A stretch of 64,000 bases of DNA from G963701675 sp963701675 (GTDB taxonomy: Bacteria > Planctomycetota > Planctomycetia > Gemmatales > Gemmataceae), in the NCBI GenBank assembly GCA_963701675.1, contig OY969623.1, positions 5,270,001 to 5,334,000 on the forward strand, written 5' to 3'. How positions within the stretch are numbered: position 1 is the first letter of the stretch; each line of letters opens with the position of its first letter. Below the pieces are notes generated by a model. It had not been told where the DNA came from. It worked only from the letters and a program-made list of their open reading frames with translations, and did no database searches. The position numbers and the translations under genes were made by a program. Positions 51,718 to 61,630 of this stretch are shown here, piece after piece.

Positions 51718-52391
51718 GGGTCTGATCTCCCAAAGAAGATACGACGAATCAATTGTCTTTCGGCTTCGTCGAGGTCGTTCGGAAGTAATTGAAAAAGCTC
51801 GTCTCGTGCTCGGTAAAGATCGCTACGTTGAGTCGTCGCGTTGTCGCTTGACTTCACATCCGGCCAAGGTGTGAAAGGATCGCCAGAAATACGCCAGCGC
51901 GGGTCAATCTTGTTTACGAGTGCGTTCCAGCGTCTCCGGTGAATCAGGTTCCTGACCGTAACCGCCAATCCGGCGAGTTTCTTACGGAACTCTATATCGA
52001 GATAGAAGCCACCACCGTTCGCTGGGATTCGCTTAGTTTCCATTGCCCGAAGCCGTCGTTTCCTACGCTGGGTCTGTCGAAAATCGTCAAGATGAAGTCG
52101 GATCGCCGTTCTCGTGAAGTAGGCCGCCAAAGAGGCTTTGCCAAATAGAGCCGAAAAACGAGCGGGCAAATGGCGTTTGTGGAGCAGCTTGTAGATCGCC
52201 CTCTGAAAAAGGTCGTCAATTGCGTCCGTACCGAGTTCGGAGAAATAACGCCGGAGCACATGCGAAACGTAAGCTCTCAACGAGAGAAAAAGATTCTCGT
52301 CTTTGCCAATCTGGCTGAGTGCTTGCGCAAAGCATATCGGAGGGGTCCATTCAGGGTTAATCTGTTCCTGAGAGTCGTTTCTCTGGAACAT
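51705..52391 (-). CDS. Divergent sigma-70 region-2-like protein
   Basis: 228 residues. The segment AIDDLFQRAIYKLLHKRHLP, then ALFGKASLAAYFTRTAIRLH and LDDFRQTQRRKRRLRAMETK, has the layout of sigma region 2 in ECF-type factors (D-x-x-Q-x-x-x-x-x-L, then an A-x-x-x-x-D-x-x-R basic helix). Region 4 is hard to see; the C-terminus YRARDELFQLLPNDLDEAER may be a remnant of it. It could direct RNA polymerase to a few promoters or be a degenerate relative. First base pairs lie 40 bases after the upstream small gene. Confidence 0.55.
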   Translation of the reverse strand: MFQRNDSQEQINPEWTPPICFAQALSQIGKDENLFLSLRAYVSHVLRRYFSELGTDAIDDLFQRAIYKLLHKRHLPARFSALFGKASLAAYFTRTAIRLHLDDFRQTQRRKRRLRAMETKRIPANGGGFYLDIEFRKKLAGLAVTVRNLIHRRRWNALVNKIDPRWRISGDPFTPWPDVKSSDNATTQRSDLYRARDELFQLLPNDLDEAERQLIRRIFFGRSDPWTK

Positions 52392-52430
52392 AATAAAATT
52401 CCTGTTGGTCTTGAAGCAAGAACAAGGTTC

Positions 52431-52748
52431 TCATGTACCTCCGTTGTCCAGTAGTTCACGTGAACGTTGCACGAGAAGTCGTCGCAGTGCGATTTCGAAC
52501 TCACCTTCGGACGCGAAAGCACGCCGGGAAAGCTCTGACTTACCTGTCAATACTTCGTTCAGCGTTTCGTGAAGGTAGGCATCCTTGTCATTCGAAGCCA
52601 CGAATGATCCAACCTGGAGATCGAACCAAGCCCGCAATCTCCTTATTTGACGATCGAACCAAGCCCGTTCGGCAGGATCCATTGACGGCTTCTGGCTTAG
52701 CATTCTTCTAACCCGTGCTTCGCCCGTGAATAGCTGTTGGTCTTTCAT
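52431..52748 (-). CDS. Small hypothetical protein, first gene of the sigma-like operon
   Basis: 105 residues, helical, rich in Arg/Glu/Leu (RAWFDRQIRRLRAWFDLQVG; EFEIALRRLLVQRSREL). ATG 52748 with GGAGG 11 bases upstream is used; GTG 52766 is an alternative. No family recognised. Confidence 0.55.
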   Translation of the reverse strand: MKDQQLFTGEARVRRMLSQKPSMDPAERAWFDRQIRRLRAWFDLQVGSFVASNDKDAYLHETLNEVLTGKSELSRRAFASEGEFEIALRRLLVQRSRELLDNGGT

Positions 52749-52766
52749 GTCTTGCAGCGCCTCCAC

Positions 52767-53160
52767 AAATGACTAGTACATTCCGCCTATCTCCGTAACA
52801 ATAACGCCAATTGGACCTCGAATGTTGCAAGAAGTACGGCCATCGATCCGGAAATTCTAGACGTTTTTTTGTCAAACCAAGATCGCTTTCTCCAGAATAC
52901 GCTGTCGTTTAGGCTGATCACCATCCCCCAATGCCGTATTCCAATGCCGCAACCCCGGAACGTAACGAAGTATGGGCCTCGACGATCTGTTCGCTCGAAG
53001 GTAACGCCGCCAGCAAGTGGTGCGCCGTTTCCGCTACGAAGCGTGCTTTCTTTATAGAAAGAACTTTAGCTAGAAAACTATAAAGCTTGCTTGTATTGGC
53101 AGGCGCCTCTCAGTAGGATGGCTCCTAATTTGCAGTCTCGATTAGGTTGCAGGAGCCGGC
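52767..53160. other. Divergent intergenic region
   Basis: Separates the sigma-like operon (minus) from the ribbon-helix-helix gene (plus). It has no credible gene. AT-rich stretches near 52855-52875 and 53040-53100 may hold promoters, but none is convincing by eye. Confidence 0.4.
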
Positions 53161-53547
53161 GTGGGTCAGCTGAACGTAAAGCTTCAAACTGGAATTCGAA
53201 GGGCGTTAGACGACGCACTTTATAGGCTCAACAGCGGCACAGAGCGAGTAACCCTTCGCAGCGTCGTGAAGGAAGCACTTGAGGCGTGGTTGGAGCATCA
53301 TGAAGGTAACGCCTCCGGCGGAGAGAAGCGGACTAGCGGCCCAGGGAAAAAGAACCTCCCAGTTGAGATTGACGATCACCTAGAAAACCGACTCCGCCGC
53401 GAATATCTCAGACGAAAGAAACTGGGAGTGAAGCCGAAAAAGAAGCGAACGATCGTTGAAGCTGCGCTGATCGAGTGGATGCTAAAAAGGCGGTTTAACC
53501 CTGGCGTAAAAATTCCAAGTTCACCGGACACAGAGGGCGACGACTAA
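53161..53547 (+). CDS. Tandem ribbon-helix-helix-like DNA-binding protein
   Basis: 128 residues made of two similar halves. Half 1: QLNVKLQTGIRRALDDALYR ... VTLRSVVKEALEAWLEHHE. Half 2: NLPVEIDDHLENRLRREYLR ... RTIVEAALIEWMLKRR. Each has a short beta strand, an amphipathic helix and a second helix ending in W-L/W-M, as in CopG/ParD-type ribbon-helix-helix domains. GTG 53161 has AGGAG 5 bases upstream. Probably a transcription or plasmid-type partition regulator; its target could be the divergent operon. Confidence 0.6.
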   Translation: MGQLNVKLQTGIRRALDDALYRLNSGTERVTLRSVVKEALEAWLEHHEGNASGGEKRTSGPGKKNLPVEIDDHLENRLRREYLRRKKLGVKPKKKRTIVEAALIEWMLKRRFNPGVKIPSSPDTEGDD

Positions 53548-53612
53548 GAAATGCTGGGAGTCTGAAGTCGCGACAATCTCGCCCAAGCCCGCGTTTGGAA
53601 AGGTGACGACTC

Positions 53613-54686
53613 ATGGAAGGCCTGCTGTTTTACTCGTCATTAATCGTTCCGCTTCCATTGCTCTTTTGGCCCAAAATGCTGCAGTGGGTCCAACAATGTA
53701 GCCGCATAGTGGGGATTGTTTCAGGAGCATGCTTGTATTTCGGGCTTGCCGCACTTCAAGTCGTGCAACACTTCTATGCTTGCCTAGATCTTACGGAAGT
53801 GTGGCCGGGCATTGAGATCAACGTCGGATCATCCATTCTTTATCCACTGGGATTGGCGGTACTGCTTCATCTGGCCATTTTGAGAAGTCCAAAGGAGTTT
53901 TGGCGCGTTTGTGGATTTCTGGTCGGTGTCAACGCGGTGATGGCGGGGATCACTTGCTTGGTACGGCTGGGACTATTGGATCTTCATCTGCCGTCCTGGG
54001 GTGGCCCGTTGTGGACGAAGAGCGCAACAAGTCAGATATGCAGCGGAACGGCACTGTTGCTGATCGAAGCGTTGTTCCTAAAACGATGGTTTCGAGATCG
54101 TAAGGATGATCCGCTTGCGTTGGAGTATCGTCAACTCCTGATTCCTTTGTGCATTGTCCTCGTATTTGATGCTATTCTGTTTTCCTTAGTGGTCGCTTCG
54201 TCGGACCTTCAGCGATATCCTTTTGTCGTGTTGAACCAGACGATTACGAAGCTCGTCGCGGCTTCGATTTATTCGGCCGTCCTACATTGGTATTTTCGAC
54301 GATTGGCCGCCCATTCCGACGATGAGCCTGCGTGTTGGCGTGAAAGTACCGAAAGCACTGCTGTAAAGCGCTTGACACCCCGCGCGATTCCGTGTAATGC
54401 ACGATACCTGGATTGGAGTAGTGAACGAACAATCAAGGATGAACTTATGTCTGGCAAGGATGCCACCGCCTGCTTCGATGAGGCTATCGCGGCATTTAGG
54501 GCGGATCTTCCGCATCTGCTTGAGAATCACAAAGGAAAGTGGGTAGCTTACGTTGGGAAGAAGCAAGTTGGGCTGGAACCGACACAGGCCAAGCTTCTCG
54601 CGAACTGCGCGAAACTGGATCGGGACTCTCTGTTTGTGTCTCGCATAGTGCCAGATCCCGCGCGTGCGGTTATTCTTGGAATCTAA
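53613..54686 (+). CDS. Multi-pass membrane protein with C-terminal DUF5678-like domain
   Basis: 357 residues. About seven N-terminal hydrophobic helices (from LLFYSSLIVPLPLLFWP to about residue 225) are followed by a ~70-residue soluble tail after ~50 linker residues. The tail FRADLPHLLENHKGKWVAYV...GLEPTQAKLLANCA...VSRIVPDPARAVILGI matches the DUF5678 pattern. ATG 53613 has AAGGTG 7 bases upstream. Followed 89 bases later by a retropepsin-like gene; function unknown. Confidence 0.65.
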   Translation: MEGLLFYSSLIVPLPLLFWPKMLQWVQQCSRIVGIVSGACLYFGLAALQVVQHFYACLDLTEVWPGIEINVGSSILYPLGLAVLLHLAILRSPKEFWRVCGFLVGVNAVMAGITCLVRLGLLDLHLPSWGGPLWTKSATSQICSGTALLLIEALFLKRWFRDRKDDPLALEYRQLLIPLCIVLVFDAILFSLVVASSDLQRYPFVVLNQTITKLVAASIYSAVLHWYFRRLAAHSDDEPACWRESTESTAVKRLTPRAIPCNARYLDWSSERTIKDELMSGKDATACFDEAIAAFRADLPHLLENHKGKWVAYVGKKQVGLEPTQAKLLANCAKLDRDSLFVSRIVPDPARAVILGI

Positions 54687-54775
54687 CCTTCTGCTATCCT
54701 CGTAAGCACTTCAGCAAACTGATCGCATAACCAATTGCACTCACGCACTTCAGCGTATGCACCAGGAGGCAGCGA

Positions 54776-55621
54776 GTGTTCTTTATCAAGGCAGAGAAAC
54801 TTCAAGAAAGTGACGATGGGAGCTTCAGCCGGCTTTTTCCCGTGGTTCAGGCATGTCTTACCCGCGTCGGAGAAAATCCCGAGTCTGTTGACGAAGCCCA
54901 TAACTGGTTTCCATGTGTTATCGATACGGGTTGTTCGCACTTCTTTGCGCTGAACAACTCGCACCTTCAAACATTGGTCCAAAGGGACATATCGGAATTC
55001 AATCCGTGCGGCACCATCTCTGTCGTTACGGCCGGGCACCCGGTCAATGCCGAACTTCGTTCCGGAAATCTCTGGTTGAAATCCAACGTGAATGGTCGCC
55101 TGAAAAGGATCGAGTTGGATCGCGGGTTTATCTTTGTACAGACTGGATGTCCAGTCCCTTTGATCGGCGTGAGTCTGTTGGAGAAAGCAGACTTTCGCCT
55201 GTTGATTGACTTTTCGGAGAAGGTGTTTTCACTTTGCGAACCTGTGAATCATTTTGGAACATGGTTGAGAAAAGAGGGCCTAGCCACGGACGACGAGGTA
55301 ACGCAGGCGTTGTGTTTGCAAACAAAGCTTCGTATTCAGCTTGACGAGGTGTCTGTTCTACAAAACCCCGAGAAAATCTGCAGTATCCTCCGCACTCCCT
55401 GCTACACGCACCATCTGGGCAGACACGTGAGTGAGATTGGCGCAGAACTCGGGATGATTTCGCCAAATGATATGTCCTATCTTATTCCTAACGGTTCTCA
55501 TCCGGACACCAGAATCGGAAAGATGTTCGTGGCCCTAGGTAAGTTCTCAGAGACGAAACTCGTCGAACTAATTGAAAGGTTCGAGAGTGAAAGACGATCT
55601 GATGGCGTACCACACGCGTAA
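54776..55621 (+). CDS. Retropepsin-like aspartic protease
   Basis: 281 residues. The active-site loop WFPCVIDTGCSHFFAL carries DTG, and the later flap/partner segment VPLIGVSLLEKADFRLLIDF has the I-G-x-x-L-L and hydrophobic-D pattern of clan AA single-domain proteases, which work as dimers. The C-terminal ~120 residues are helical, with LRTPCYTHHLGRHVSEIGAE, and unrecognised. GTG 54776 has AGGAGG 6 bases upstream. No signal peptide. It probably shares a transcript with the DUF5678 gene. Confidence 0.68.
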   Translation: MFFIKAEKLQESDDGSFSRLFPVVQACLTRVGENPESVDEAHNWFPCVIDTGCSHFFALNNSHLQTLVQRDISEFNPCGTISVVTAGHPVNAELRSGNLWLKSNVNGRLKRIELDRGFIFVQTGCPVPLIGVSLLEKADFRLLIDFSEKVFSLCEPVNHFGTWLRKEGLATDDEVTQALCLQTKLRIQLDEVSVLQNPEKICSILRTPCYTHHLGRHVSEIGAELGMISPNDMSYLIPNGSHPDTRIGKMFVALGKFSETKLVELIERFESERRSDGVPHA

Positions 55622-55690
55622 GCCGCCTGGCCAAAGTAAGCCGCACCTGTTAGCAGCTCTGGTTCGCAGGAATAAATGTGACAGACCGGA

Positions 55691-57893
55691 CTACGGAATG
55701 TTCGGCTCGTTGTCTTGCTGTTTGCGTTCCGTCGCGATGCGCTGCTGAAACAGCAGGTGCTGCTTTGCAAGTTGATTATCCTCCGACTCCAGCGAGAAGG
55801 ACATTTCTGCCACTGCCGCGCTGCCATCTTCAATCGCTGGATCGGATGCGGAATTGGTCTTGTGCTGGCGTGGGATACGGGCGGTAACCGGCTCCTCGCC
55901 GGCGGTGTGCTTTTGGGTTGTCCGCTGGGGGGCGGTCTCGATGGTGTTTGCGGCCTTCAGCGTCTTGATCTGCTCTGCTAGCTCAGACGCAGTGGGGCCG
56001 CTTTCTTCGCCGAAATCGTGTCCGGCAGACAGCTTCATTTTGAGCTGGTTGCGCATCTCAGCCAATTCGGACAGGTACGACTCGTGGGTGAATGGTTTAC
56101 CCAGGCGTGCCTGATAGTCGCGTAGCTGGGCTTCGGCGATGGCCAGTTCCTGGCGGATGCGGGCGCACTCGGAGCCGTAGCCATTTGCCAAGCGGTCGAG
56201 GGCATAGAGCACCGCTCGTGGTCCTTGGTGATCGCGCGACAGCATGGAATGCCGGCTGGCCCTACCTTCCAAGTACACATCCGATGGGACTTGCGGATGC
56301 AGTCCCAAGCCAAACTTCAGACCCCGGTAAATACCAAGCGGCACGCGGCGCGTTTCGGCAAGATAGCGCGGCAGAGTATCAAGCCGGACAGCCAGGACGG
56401 CGGGAGCGTCGTCTCGTAAGCATTTTTGACTGGCAATGATGATCGGATCGCTGGCGTGCTCTTTGGCAGTGGTTTCGTCGTCGGTAAGTTTCGCAAGCCG
56501 CTCGCTAAAGCTCTCAATAGTCGAAGGCAAATCACGGACGCTGCGGCGGGCGACGTACTGCTCATCGAGATGGTTCTTTTTGAGGAGGCTTAGGCGTTGC
56601 AGTTCGGCGTCGGCTTCGGCCAGAGTGAGCACGGCCGGGTTGCCGGAGGCAATCGCTTTGACCTCGGCGTAGGACAGCTCCTGGCCGCCAATGTCCTCGG
56701 CCCGCCTGGCGGTATTGTCCCCGCTCATGACCTGGGCGATGAACCGGGCCTTGGTCTCTAAGGCCTGCCACATGTAACTGTCGAAGGAACCAGTGGTCAC
56801 GTAACGGTAGATCGCGACTTCCTCGTTCTCGTTTCCTTGGCGCAAGATGCGGCCTTCGCGCTGCTCGACCTCAGCGGGTTTCCAGGGTGCATCCAGGTGG
56901 TGCAATGCAATGAGTCGTTTTTGGACGTTGGTGCCGGTGCCCATTTTCTGGGTGCTGCCGATCAGCACACGTACAGAGCCTTGCCTTACTCGGTCAAACA
57001 AGGCCTGTTTCTTGGCGTCCGATTCAGCATCGCCGATGGCAGCTATCTGCTCCCTTGGGATGCCGGCAGCGGTGAGCTTCTTGATGATGTCGTCGTACAC
57101 GCAGTAGCCCCAGGATGTCGGATGAACGCCCATGTCGGCGAAGATCATCTGTGTGCCGCGTCTGTCCGCTGTCTCTTTCCATACGGCAACAACATTCTCG
57201 ACCAAGCGGTTGATTTTCGAGTCCGGGAAGTCCAATGCTGTGGGCGAGAGCATCCTGGCGTCGGTGGCGAGTTTTCTGCCATCTGTGGTGATGGCAAGCG
57301 CATTATCGACGCGCGGGTCTACCTTCTCCGACCGAATTCGCTCGTAACGCGCGACCAGTCCTTGTTGTAGCTCATGCTGCTCATCAGACATCGGACAAGC
57401 AACCACGAAGGGCTTTCCGTCTTTGAGTCTCGGGCGAGGCAGGTTCAGCATCTCGGCCGTCTGAACATCGGCAAATTGCCGAAACATCTGCTGGAGTTCC
57501 GGCAGATTGGTGAAGCGGGCGAAGCGGCTTCTGGGACGTAGCCCCGCGCCGTCGGGCGTGATTTCCATGGTGTCGATGACTTCTCCGAACGTGGCCGCCC
57601 ATGCGTCGAAGTGTTCGATTCCCCGGCTTCGCAGGGCGTCTGGATCGAGGAACCGCTGCATGGTGTACATCTCCACCATCGTGTTGGAAATCGGAGTACC
57701 GGTGGCAAAGGTTACGCCATGTCCAGGATGCTGCTCGTGCAGGTAATTGGCTTTCATGTAGATGTCGAAGGCCCTTTCGGAGCCGCCGGTCTGAATGCCG
57801 GCGACGCGTTCCATCTTGGTCGGCGTCTCCAGGTTCTTGAAGTAGTGGGCTTCGTCGATGAAGACATGATCGACGCCAAGTTCATCAAACACG
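55691..57893 (-). pseudogene. DarB-like/ICE-type SNF2 helicase, C-terminal part (cut off by IS21)
   Basis: The ~733-residue frame begins at the IS21 boundary. It carries motif II FIDEAHYFKN, motif III ATGTPISNT, motifs V-VI GTNVQKRLIALHHLDAPWKP and QREGRILRQGNENE of SNF2-type helicases, then a long coiled, charged tail. The N-terminal ATPase part lies on the other side of the IS. Removing the IS and one copy of ACACG restores an unbroken reading through LVFDELGVDH. The family occurs in large methylase-helicase proteins of plasmids, phages and integrative elements. Confidence 0.85.
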
Positions 57894-57928
57894 TGTTAAC
57901 GGCGGAGCAAAAGTGAGGCGCTCGGCGG
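57894..57928. repeat. IS21 left inverted repeat
   Basis: 35 bp starting TGTTAACGGCGGAGCAAAAG, identical to the reverse complement of 60369-60403. Confidence 0.95.
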
Positions 57929-58028
57929 GCCTGGTGGCGACCGAATTGTGAGGCGCACAACTGTGCACTCCGGCAATCTGAGAGGATAGGGTTTTCTCTA
58001 TCACCCAGATCTGCATGGAGGCACTGAG

Positions 58029-59534
58029 GTGTACGCCGACATGGAACGCTGGACTGAGATCCGCCGCAAGGTCTTGACGGGCGAGCTGAGCAAACGTCAG
58101 GCCTGCCGGCACTTTGACATCCACTGGTTGACGCTGCGGAAGATTCTTGCCCATGTAGAACCGCCCGGCTATCGACGGACGCGGCCACCGCGACGGCCGA
58201 CCATCGAACCGTTCCTGCCCATCATCCACGCCATTCTCGACGCCGATAAGACGGCTCCAAAGAAGCAGCGACACACGGCGCATCGCATCTGGCAAAGACT
58301 GCGCACCGAACACGGTTTCACTGGTGGCTATACCACGGTCAAAGACGTCGTTCGCGAGTTGAAGATAGGTCGGCAGGAGGTGTTCCTCCCTTTGTCGCAT
58401 CCGCCCGGCGAGGGCCAAGTGGACTTCGGATTCGCGGAGGTCGTAGTGGCGGGCGTGCCTACGAAGGTAGCGCTTTTCGTTCTGAGCTTGCCCTACGCGA
58501 ATGCGGTGTTCTGCCAGGTGTTTCCACGCGAATGCACCGAGGTTTTCTTAGAGGGACACAAACGGGCCTTCGCGTTTTTCGGAGGCGTGCCGCGGCGGAT
58601 TGCTTACGATAATGCCCGAACGGCGGTGGCCCGGATCACCGATAGGCGCCAGCGGCAGGTGACGCGCGCGTTTCAGCGCCTGCAAAGCCACTATCTCTTT
58701 ACGCCTCACTTCTGTCTGGTGCGTCGGCCCAACGAGAAGGGACACGTCGAACGGTTGCTCGACTATGCGCGGTCGAATTTCCTGGTGCCAGTGCCTTCGG
58801 TTCCTTCCCTGGAAGCGTTGAACGCGCTCTTGGTCGAGCGTTGCCGACAGGACCTGGATCGGCCGGTCCGAGGCAAGTCCGGAACATCCGCCACGTTGCT
58901 GATCGAGGATCAGGCGGCCTTTCTGCCTTTGCCGTCCCGACCTTTCGAAGCGCGACGGCTGACCCAGGTAGCCGCCGATTCGTTGTCGCTGATCCGCTTT
59001 GACACCAATTCCTACTCCGTGCCGACACGTTACGCTCACCGCCGGTTGACGGTTATCGCCACCGTGGATGAAGTTCGCGTGGTCCACGAGGACCGGCTGG
59101 TGGCCCGGCACGAGCGCTGCTGGGACCACAAGCAATTCCGCTTCGATCCGCTGCACTATCTAGAGCTCTTGGAGCGGAAGCCGGGCGGATTCGATTATGC
59201 CCGACCTTTGGAACACTGGAAACTACCCGACTGCTTTGGCCTGCTCCGCCGACGCCTGGAAGCGGCCGACACGACCGGATACGGGACGCAGGCCTTCATT
59301 CGGGTGCTACGCCTGTTGGAGACGTTTTCTCTCGCGCAGTTGGCGGATGCCGTCGATTACGCGCTCGACATCGATGTGATCGATCCCGAGAGCATTCGAC
59401 TGATCGTGGAACACCGAACCGAACGGCCGGTCGATCTCTTTCGTCTCGACGGGCGACCGCACTTGCAAACGGTGCGGGTAAGGCCCACCGACGTGTCCGC
59501 CTACCAGGCTCTTCTCGTGGGACGGACCTTGCTC
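58029..59534 (+). CDS. istA: IS21 transposase IstA
   Basis: About 502 residues. An N-terminal helix-turn-helix (GELSKRQACRHFDIHWLTLR) precedes the DDE catalytic core: GQVDFGFAEV (Asp), RIAYDNARTAV (Asp), NEKGHVERLLDYAR (Glu). IstA makes the strand transfers of IS21. GTG 58029 has GGAGG 7 bases upstream. There is no stop codon before istB: the frame runs straight through the istB ATG, whereas IS21 elements normally stop istA at or just before istB. It may therefore be a fused product or an indel. Confidence 0.9.
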
Positions 59535-60310
59535 ATGACTCCCACCGAAGCCAAAAGCACGGTACTGCTCAAGCACCATCTCAAGGCCCTAAGACTCCCG
59601 ACTGTCCTGACGGAGTGTGAGAAGGTGGCCCAGCGCTGCGCAGCCACGAATGCGGACCACCTGACGTTCCTACTGCAACTGTGCGAATTGGAACTGATCG
59701 AACGCGAACGCAAGGCAGCCGAGCGACGACTCAAAGCGGCCCGCTTCCCCACCGCCAAGCTGCTCGACCAATTCGACTTCGCCGCCCGTCCCAGCGTGAA
59801 CAAGCCGCTCGTCCTCGACCTGGTCCGTGGCGACTACTTGACCCGTCGAGAGAACATCTTGCTGGTGGGGCCCAGCGGCACAGGCAAAACCCACTTGGCC
59901 ACGGCGCTGGGTATGGCCGCCTGTGCTCAGGGCAAGCGAGTACGCTTCTGCGCGTGACCGAGTTGATCACCACCCTAAGGGAAGCGGATGAAGACCGGCA
60001 ATTACTCCGTCTTCGAAATCACTTGTCCAAACTCGACCTGTTGATTCTCGATGAGTTGGGCTACGTGCCGGCCACCAAGGCTGGCGCCGAACTACTCTTC
60101 GACGTGATCGCCACGGCCTACGAACGTTCGAGTGTCATCCTGACCACGAACCTGCCGTTTGAGAATTGGACCGAGGTACTCGGCAACGAACGGCTAACTG
60201 GCGCGGCCCTCGATCGCCTGACGCATCGTTGCCACATTATCGAAACCAGCGGCGAGAGTTATCGCCTGCAAGATGCCAAACGCCGACGTCGAACGGATTC
60301 CAAGACCTAA
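59535..60310 (+). CDS. istB: IS21 helper ATPase IstB (one frameshift)
   Basis: About 255 residues after repair. The first part (MTPTEAKSTVLLKHHLKALR ... Walker A LLVGPSGTGKTHLATALG) is in the istA frame and stops at 59957. The second (VTELITTLREADEDRQLL, Walker B LLILDELGYVP, ILTTNLPFENW) is in another frame to 60310. One missing base near 59944-59953 explains it. IstB is a DnaA/DnaC-like AAA+ target-selection protein. As it stands the gene is broken. Confidence 0.85.
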
Positions 60311-60368
60311 ACACTACCCAAGGAGCCGCCACCCTGTACCATAATTGACCAAGCGCCTCACTTTTCGA

Positions 60369-60403
60369 CCGCCGAGCGCCTCACTTTTGCTCCGCCGTTA
60401 ACA
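60369..60403. repeat. IS21 right inverted repeat
   Basis: 35 bp, perfect reverse complement of 57894-57928. Just inside it the GCGCCTCACTTTT core appears again at 60353-60365. Confidence 0.95.
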
Positions 60404-61457
60404 ACACGAGCCCGTCATCCTTCTTCTCTTCGGCAAGCAGGTCTTTCAGTCGTTCGCATCTGGCGGCCTTCTGCTTCTCGATGGTTTTGATGAGATTGCG
60501 GTTGGCGCCTCGGTCAGCGGCGTGCTCGCGTAAGAGCCGGTCGTACTCGGCGATCTGGTCAAGAAGGAACTTCTCCTGGTAATCCCGCGACATCCCGATG
60601 CGCTCAAAACTGCTGTGTGTCACGATGATGCCGTCCCACTCGCCGCTGGCGATCTTGGCGGTTAGCATCTTGCGGCGGTCGCGGGTCAAATCCTCCTTGG
60701 CGGCGATAAGTAACCTGGCATTGGGATAGAGCTGCATGAATTCCCTGGCGAACTGCTCAAGCAGATGATTGGGGACCACGTACATCGGCTTCTTGATAAG
60801 ACCGGCCTGTTTCATCTTCATGCCGGTGGCGGCCATCGTGAACGTCTTGCCGGCGCCAACGACATGGGCAAGAAGCGTGTTGCCGCTGCTCATGCCGCGC
60901 CAGACGGCATCCTTCTGGTGGTGTCTGAGTTCGATGGCCTGATTCATGCCGGGGAAGTCGCGATGGGAGCCGTCGAATAGCCTCGGGCGCAAATTGTTGT
61001 ACGTGTCGTTGTAAATCCTGACCAAACGCTCGGTGCGGTCCGGATCGGAGAACACCCAGGAGCGGAAGCGCTCCTTGATAAGTTTTTGCTTCTCGCGGGC
61101 GGCCATCGTCGCTTCCTGGTTGACCACCCGCACCTCGCGGTCTCCGTCTTGGATCGTGTCGTAGATGGTGGGCGACTTCATGTTAAGGGCGAGTTCCAGA
61201 AGCCAGGTGCCGTTGGCCCTTGCCGTGCCGTACTCGGACGTGGCTGCAACTGACGCCCTGGCGGCGTAGCCGGCGTCCAGGCTCCACACCGCATCCTTTT
61301 GCACATGGGCAACCGGGACGGCAGACGCATCGACATGGAACAGCTCGGCGGCAAACGCCTGAATGTCGCTGGCTGGTATCCAAGGAGCGCCTAGATTGGC
61401 GTCGATGTCGCCAGGCAGCACGTCTTCGGGCTGCACATCCCGCAAAGCGTCGGCGTT
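60404..61457 (-). pseudogene. DarB-like/ICE-type helicase, N-terminal part (5' end replaced, 3' end cut by IS21)
   Basis: The frame opens with NADALRDVQPEDVLPGDIDA and LGAPWIPASDIQAFAAELF, followed by DAVWRGMSSGNTLLAHVVGAGKTFTMA (helicase motifs Q/I, Walker A GAGKT) and MYVVPNHLLEQFAREF (motif Ia). It ends at the IS21 border in DDGLV. In related large proteins this part is preceded by a methylase-like region that is absent here, and upstream sequence comes from other small frames, so a deletion has probably fused unrelated 5' sequence to it. Confidence 0.75.
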
Positions 61458-61518
61458 GCTGCTCGTGCATCTTGGGCCGTTGTCGCAGCAGTTCGAGAAC
61501 GATCGTTTTGTAGTGCAT
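61458..61518 (-). pseudogene. Truncated start of a small mobile-element gene
   Basis: ATG 61518 has GAAGGAG 6 bases upstream and encodes MHYKTIVLELLRQRPKMHEQ before the sequence switches to the helicase in another frame. The peptide resembles the N-terminus of small proteins found beside such helicases (from memory, not checked). The body of the gene is missing. Confidence 0.35.
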
Positions 61519-61630
61519 TGTCATCTCCTTCAAGTCTGGGGGTTGTGCTGTATTGTGGCTCAGGGATTTGGTCTGGGTCGAGGGGAAATAGCGACGGTTG
61601 TCGCGGGTCTGGAGGTTTGCGGGCCATGGA

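Larger units (their letters stand above)
57894..60403 (+). mobile_element. IS21-family insertion sequence, 2510 bp
   Basis: Bounded by TGTTAACGGCGG...CCGCCGTTAACA ends with 35-bp perfect inverted repeats and flanked by the 5-bp duplication ACACG (57889-57893 and 60404-60408). It carries istA and istB. The subterminal regions repeat the GTGAGGCGC core, as expected for IstA binding sites. It lies inside the helicase gene. Confidence 0.95.

Noticed and set aside
53613..55621. Retroviral-type or retrotransposon locus
   Set aside because: Only a retropepsin-like domain is present; there is no reverse transcriptase or integrase nearby.
60353..60387. Short CRISPR-like repeat of GCGCCTCACTTTT
   Set aside because: These are subterminal transposase binding repeats of the IS21 element.
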